From: CAWATG01 sp963785035
Lineage (GTDB): Bacteria > Actinomycetota > Acidimicrobiia > IMCC26256 > CAWATG01
Direction: 5' to 3'
Length of the DNA: 64,000 nt
Assembly (NCBI GenBank): GCA_963785035.1
Contig: CAWATG010000001.1
Location: 124,001 to 188,000, forward strand
Made by a program: the position numbers and the translations under genes. The notes under the pieces are model-generated. The model was not told the DNA's origin and did no database searches. It worked only from the letters and a program-made list of their open reading frames with translations. This document shows, one piece after another, positions 61,152 to 64,000 of the stretch; within the stretch, counting starts at the first letter, position 1; each line of letters starts with the position of its first letter.

Positions 61152-61936
61152 CGCTCGCTGACGAGTCGCACGGCGGCGTACGCGATACCGAAGACCGCCC
61201 AGCCGCCGACGGCGTCGAGGATGAAGTGGTTGCCGGTGAGCACGATGGCGGTCAGTGTGAGCAGCGGGTATGCGATGAATGCCAGCTTGATCCACCGATT
61301 CGTCACTCGAGGCACGATCGCGCACGCGCACCACAACGACCAACCACAATGCAGGCTCGGCATCGCCGCATATTGATTTGAGATCTTGCTCATCGTTGCC
61401 GAATTGAACGACCAGAGTGTCGGGTACTTCGCCAGTGTGTCGACGAATTGGTACCTCCCGATGTTGAACACCTCGGAGAACTCGGGCAACCACCGAGGTG
61501 GCATGAGCGGCCATGCCCAGAAACACACGAGCGCTATCAAAGTCATGAGGGCCATGGTGTTTCGCCAGCGTGGGTAGTCATCAGTCCATCTTCTGAACAG
61601 ATAGATCCCGACGCCCGCGGTGACGATGAAGTGCAGCGAGCCGTAGACGTAGTTCATGGAGACGATCAGGGCCTTGGAGTGCAGAGCCCACCGTTGAATC
61701 GCCTCTTCGACGTTGAATCCGAGCGTCTCCTGGACCGAGATCAACGCGCGAGCGTGATCGAACGCGACGCGGTCATTGCCGACGATCGCGTTGCGAATCA
61801 TCGAGTAGATCCCGTAGAACGCGAGAACCGCAAGAACCTCGAACCACCAAGTGAGGACACGGCCGTTGCTCAGGCGCCGAACCTTTCGCGCACTCCCGGT
61901 GCGGGGCTCGTCGGACACCGAGGTCGTCTCGCTCAC
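61130..61936 (-). CDS. PAP2-superfamily membrane protein (Aur1/Ipt1-like)
   Basis: 268 aa, about six membrane helices (LTWWFEVLAVLAFYGIYSM, LMTLIALVCFWAWPLMP, and others). Active-site motifs of PAP2: AAMPSLHCGWS (Ser-x-His) and TGNHFILDAVGG (His-x3-Asp). The group includes inositol-phosphotransferases that make phosphoinositide-type lipids. Start GTG 61936 overlaps the stop of the flippase-like gene (GTGA), so they are coupled. Confidence 0.85.
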   Translation of the reverse strand: MSETTSVSDEPRTGSARKVRRLSNGRVLTWWFEVLAVLAFYGIYSMIRNAIVGNDRVAFDHARALISVQETLGFNVEEAIQRWALHSKALIVSMNYVYGSLHFIVTAGVGIYLFRRWTDDYPRWRNTMALMTLIALVCFWAWPLMPPRWLPEFSEVFNIGRYQFVDTLAKYPTLWSFNSATMSKISNQYAAMPSLHCGWSLWCACAIVPRVTNRWIKLAFIAYPLLTLTAIVLTGNHFILDAVGGWAVFGIAYAAVRLVSERQLRPSP

Positions 61937-62946
61937 GAGGCAGGATCCTTCGAGTGTTGGTGGGACTTGCGGTGTCCGGTCGCGAAACTCGGGGCACCCA
62001 GCAGACTCACCAGCAATGTCATGCCGTACCACAGCAAACCCACTGCGACGGCTTGACCGGTCTGAATGCCAAAACCGGTGAGGAACCCGGAGAGCAATCC
62101 CTCGCGAACGCCAAGGCCGCTGATCGAGATAGGGAGCACCTGGGCGATCGCGACGGCAGGAATGAACGCCACGACAGCAGCCGTCGGCAACGGCAACTCG
62201 AGCGCGCGGATAATGAGCAGCACGGACAGGACAACCGATGCCTGGTAGGTGACCGCGGCGGCAAAGATTCGTCGCGTGGCATGCGGGCGCCGTCGTAGAT
62301 CGTCAATCCCGACGTGAACGGCGCCAACGAATCGCATCGAGTTCTCGTGCAACGCAAAGCGGCCGGCCAAACGCGGATGACCGGCGACGATGAGAATCAC
62401 TGCGAGTGTGAGCAGCGTGACGCACGCGATCAGGAGTGCCAACCATGCACGTTTGTGGTCGAGCAGCGAAGGATTCACGGCGAAGGCAACGAGTGTGAGG
62501 AATGGCAGCGCTACGAAACCTGTCAGACGTTCGATCACAACTGCAGCGAACGCAGTGGTGGATGACCCCGTCGACTTTGCCGAACGCGAAACTCGCAGCA
62601 CATCACCGCCGATCGTTCCGGGCAGCGCGTTGCCGACGAACATGCCTGCCAGGAGATGGGACACGAGCGTCGGTAGCGGAACGTGGGCGTCGAAGGCCTT
62701 CAGCACGGTCTGCCACCGGCGCGCGGAGAGCAGCACGCCACCGAGTGTCGCCAGAAATGCAGCTCCGAGCAGTGCAAACGTCGAGGCGTGGCTTTCCTTG
62801 GGGAAGATCTCGTCGGCGTCTGGAAGGTGCGGGATCAGAATTGACAGCAGGAGGCCACTCACCGCGACACGCAGCGCCATCCTCAGCACGGCACGGGACC
62901 GCGAGGTGCCTCCCACGGTCGCTGCCGAAGGTTCCGCGACGAGCAT
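61933..62946 (-). CDS. LPG-synthase-transmembrane/UPF0104 family membrane protein
   Basis: 337 aa with ~8 membrane segments. Family features: GGVLLSARRWQTVLKAF, LLAGMFVGNALPGTIGGDVLR, AAVVIERLTGFVALPFL, VLPISISGLGVREGLLSGFL. Members are lipid flippase-like domains (as in MprF) or dolichol/glycosyl-lipid associated proteins. ATG 62946 lies six bases after TAGGCT and has AGAGGA directly before it. Coupled to the PAP2 gene. Confidence 0.87.
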   Translation of the reverse strand: MLVAEPSAATVGGTSRSRAVLRMALRVAVSGLLLSILIPHLPDADEIFPKESHASTFALLGAAFLATLGGVLLSARRWQTVLKAFDAHVPLPTLVSHLLAGMFVGNALPGTIGGDVLRVSRSAKSTGSSTTAFAAVVIERLTGFVALPFLTLVAFAVNPSLLDHKRAWLALLIACVTLLTLAVILIVAGHPRLAGRFALHENSMRFVGAVHVGIDDLRRRPHATRRIFAAAVTYQASVVLSVLLIIRALELPLPTAAVVAFIPAVAIAQVLPISISGLGVREGLLSGFLTGFGIQTGQAVAVGLLWYGMTLLVSLLGAPSFATGHRKSHQHSKDPAS

Positions 62947-62951
62947 TCCTC

Positions 62952-62958
62952 TAGCCTA
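62952..62958. promoter_or_regulatory. Overlapping divergent -10 boxes TAGCCTA
   Basis: TAGCCT on the plus strand (62952-62957) lies eight bases before GTG 62966, and TAGGCT on the minus strand (62958-62953) lies six bases before ATG 62946. The two boxes share five bases, so transcription in one direction should exclude the other. Only 19 bp separate the two start codons. Confidence 0.6.
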
Positions 62959-62965
62959 CGTTGCT

Positions 62966-63857
62966 GTGGAACGGGGGCTCATCGAATCGTGTCAGCGAAG
63001 GGTCCGTACCCACGACGGCGTTGACCTCGTTGTCTGGGATATTCCGACGCAAGGGACAGCCCGACCGAGCGGCCTCGCAGGCGGGGCAGCAATCCGTCGA
63101 TCCGGACACGCCGACCCTTGTGCTCGTGCACGGCTTCGGCGGGGGTGTCACCGACTTCGCCGATCATTTGGAGCGGCTCGCACGTACACATCGAGTCATT
63201 GCTTTCGATCTTCGGGGCCATGGTGCCAGTACCGCTCCTACTTCAGCGCAGGACTATCACCTTGATCGTTTCGCCGACGACGTCATAGCCGTGCTCGACG
63301 CCTGCAGTGTCGGTCGAACGAGGCTACTCGGACATTCCCTCGGTGGAATGGTGGCACGCGAAGTCGTGCACCGCATTCCTCAACGTGTCGAGGCACTCGT
63401 TCTGATGAATACCTCGGCCGGCCCGCCGCCGGGACTTGATCGATCACTCGTTGCTGTCGCCGCCGAGGTCGCAGCGACCGAAGGAATGGTGGCGCTCAAG
63501 GCGCTCCTGGATTCTGTCGCCGATGACGTGTCGTCCGTGGGCGGCACGGGTGGCAATGCGGCGTTGTTGGAGCGCCAGGCGCAGAACTTCTCGGTGTTGA
63601 CCGGTTTGATGTGGTCCACGGTCGCGTTGGAAATCTGCGACCAACCCCACCGCTTGGAGCAACTCGCTCGATATTCCGGCAAGACTTTGATCATGGTCGG
63701 TGAGCTGGACACGATGTTTCTTCCGGCGGCACGTGAGATGGCCGGTGCGGTTGCTCACGCCGAATTGGTGGTCTTCGAAGGCGTTGGGCATCATCCGCAA
63801 TTCGAACGCCCTGAGGAGTGGATCCTCACGCTGGAGCGGTTTTTCGCCGGAATCTAG
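62966..63857 (+). CDS. Alpha/beta hydrolase, frame broken near 63070
   Basis: About 296 aa. The N terminus VERGLIESCQRRVRTHDGVD, LVVWDIPTQGT is in one frame; the body (DPDTPTLVLVHGFGGGVTD, LLGHSLGGMVAREV with nucleophile Ser, MVGELDTMFLP with Asp, EGVGHHPQFERPEEW with His) in the next, so an extra base near 63055-63085 is likely. GTG 62966 is supported by the TAGCCT box. Substrate unknown. Confidence 0.82.
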
Positions 63858-63867
63858 GTCTTGACCG

Positions 63868-64000
63868 CTAGGCGGTTCCGCCCGCCTTGTCGATGAATCG
63901 TGCCCGCTCGACGACCACGCGCGTGATTCGGCCCGCGGCCACGAGTCCGTGGGCATCGGAGACAGAGACGCGAAAGGTCAGGCGGCGGCCTTCGATGGTC
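63868..64000 (-). CDS. FlK-like (hot-dog) thioesterase, partial (3' end only)
   Basis: Last 44 codons, reading TIEGRRLTFRVSVSDAHGLV, AAGRITRVVVERARFIDKA and stop at 63868. The EGRRL-x-F-x-V and RxVVxxxRF pattern fits the C-terminal half of fluoroacetyl-CoA-thioesterase-like hot-dog proteins. The gene continues beyond the window. Confidence 0.55.
   Translation of the reverse strand, partial: TIEGRRLTFRVSVSDAHGLVAAGRITRVVVERARFIDKAGGTA

Overview
The window is a high-GC chromosomal segment of an actinobacterium, most likely of the Acidimicrobiia/Ilumatobacter type. Support for this: a DUF3263 gene next to a LytR-C protein, a WhiB regulator, an IdeR/DtxR regulator, actinobacterial-type coproheme decarboxylase, GpgS for glucosylglycerate, a delta-60/'GYWLVASDGGIF' surface protein, and a recurring leaderless promoter layout (TAnnnT, 5-9 nt, then ATG or GTG). 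It is not a phage or plasmid; only about 7 kb (23.7-30.8 kb) looks accessory.

Layout. 1-5.2 kb is housekeeping: ispD (5' cut by the window)-ispF-cysS-rlmB-tRNA-Thr(TGT), then pyrF on the other strand, DUF3263 and a LytR-C protein. 5.2-12.1 kb holds trehalose metabolism (otsB, GT20 otsA, GT4 treT), a large repetitive secreted protein and a glycerate kinase. 12.2-23.3 kb and 31.1-47.9 kb form a long acyl-CoA catabolic region interrupted by the accessory stretch: SCP2-type thiolase with a DUF35 partner, amidohydrolase, aldehyde dehydrogenase, four acyl-CoA dehydrogenase genes (one a two-domain fusion like FadE34), MaoC hydratase, cytochrome P450, two acyl-CoA synthetases, an Hsd4A-like SDR, a class III CoA-transferase, a 3-alpha-HSD-like SDR, a Liv-type ABC importer and a heterodimeric ABC exporter. 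The mix fits steroid or other polycyclic/branched lipid side-chain breakdown, but the substrate is inferred. 23.7-30.8 kb carries two convergent AbiE type IV toxin-antitoxin loci (one with a truncated toxin), a HigBA-like pair, a set of small unknown genes with a possible nuclease fold, and a short chlorite-dismutase-family gene.

47.9-64 kb returns to core functions: glucosylglycerate synthesis (HAD phosphatase + gpgS), then a SAM-I riboswitch in front of a threonine-synthase-family gene and a MoaD/ThiS-like sulfur carrier, an IdeR-like regulator, groEL with a perfect CIRCE operator, hemQ/chdC, a NIL-domain protein, a NUDIX hydrolase, a metallo-beta-lactamase-fold hydrolase, an M20 peptidase, WhiB, a LysR regulator, a PAP2/flippase-like membrane pair, an alpha/beta hydrolase and the end of a FlK-like thioesterase.

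The most interesting system is riboswitch-ThrC-like-MoaD-like (49.8-51.5 kb). A SAM sensor in front of a 'threonine synthase' next to a ubiquitin-like sulfur carrier makes sense if the enzyme makes homocysteine from O-phosphohomoserine with carrier-bound sulfur.

Quality warning: at least 18 single-base frame breaks hit about 15 otherwise well-conserved genes, mostly apparent one-base insertions. This looks like consensus error in the assembly rather than pseudogenisation. Genes affected are annotated across the break and flagged.
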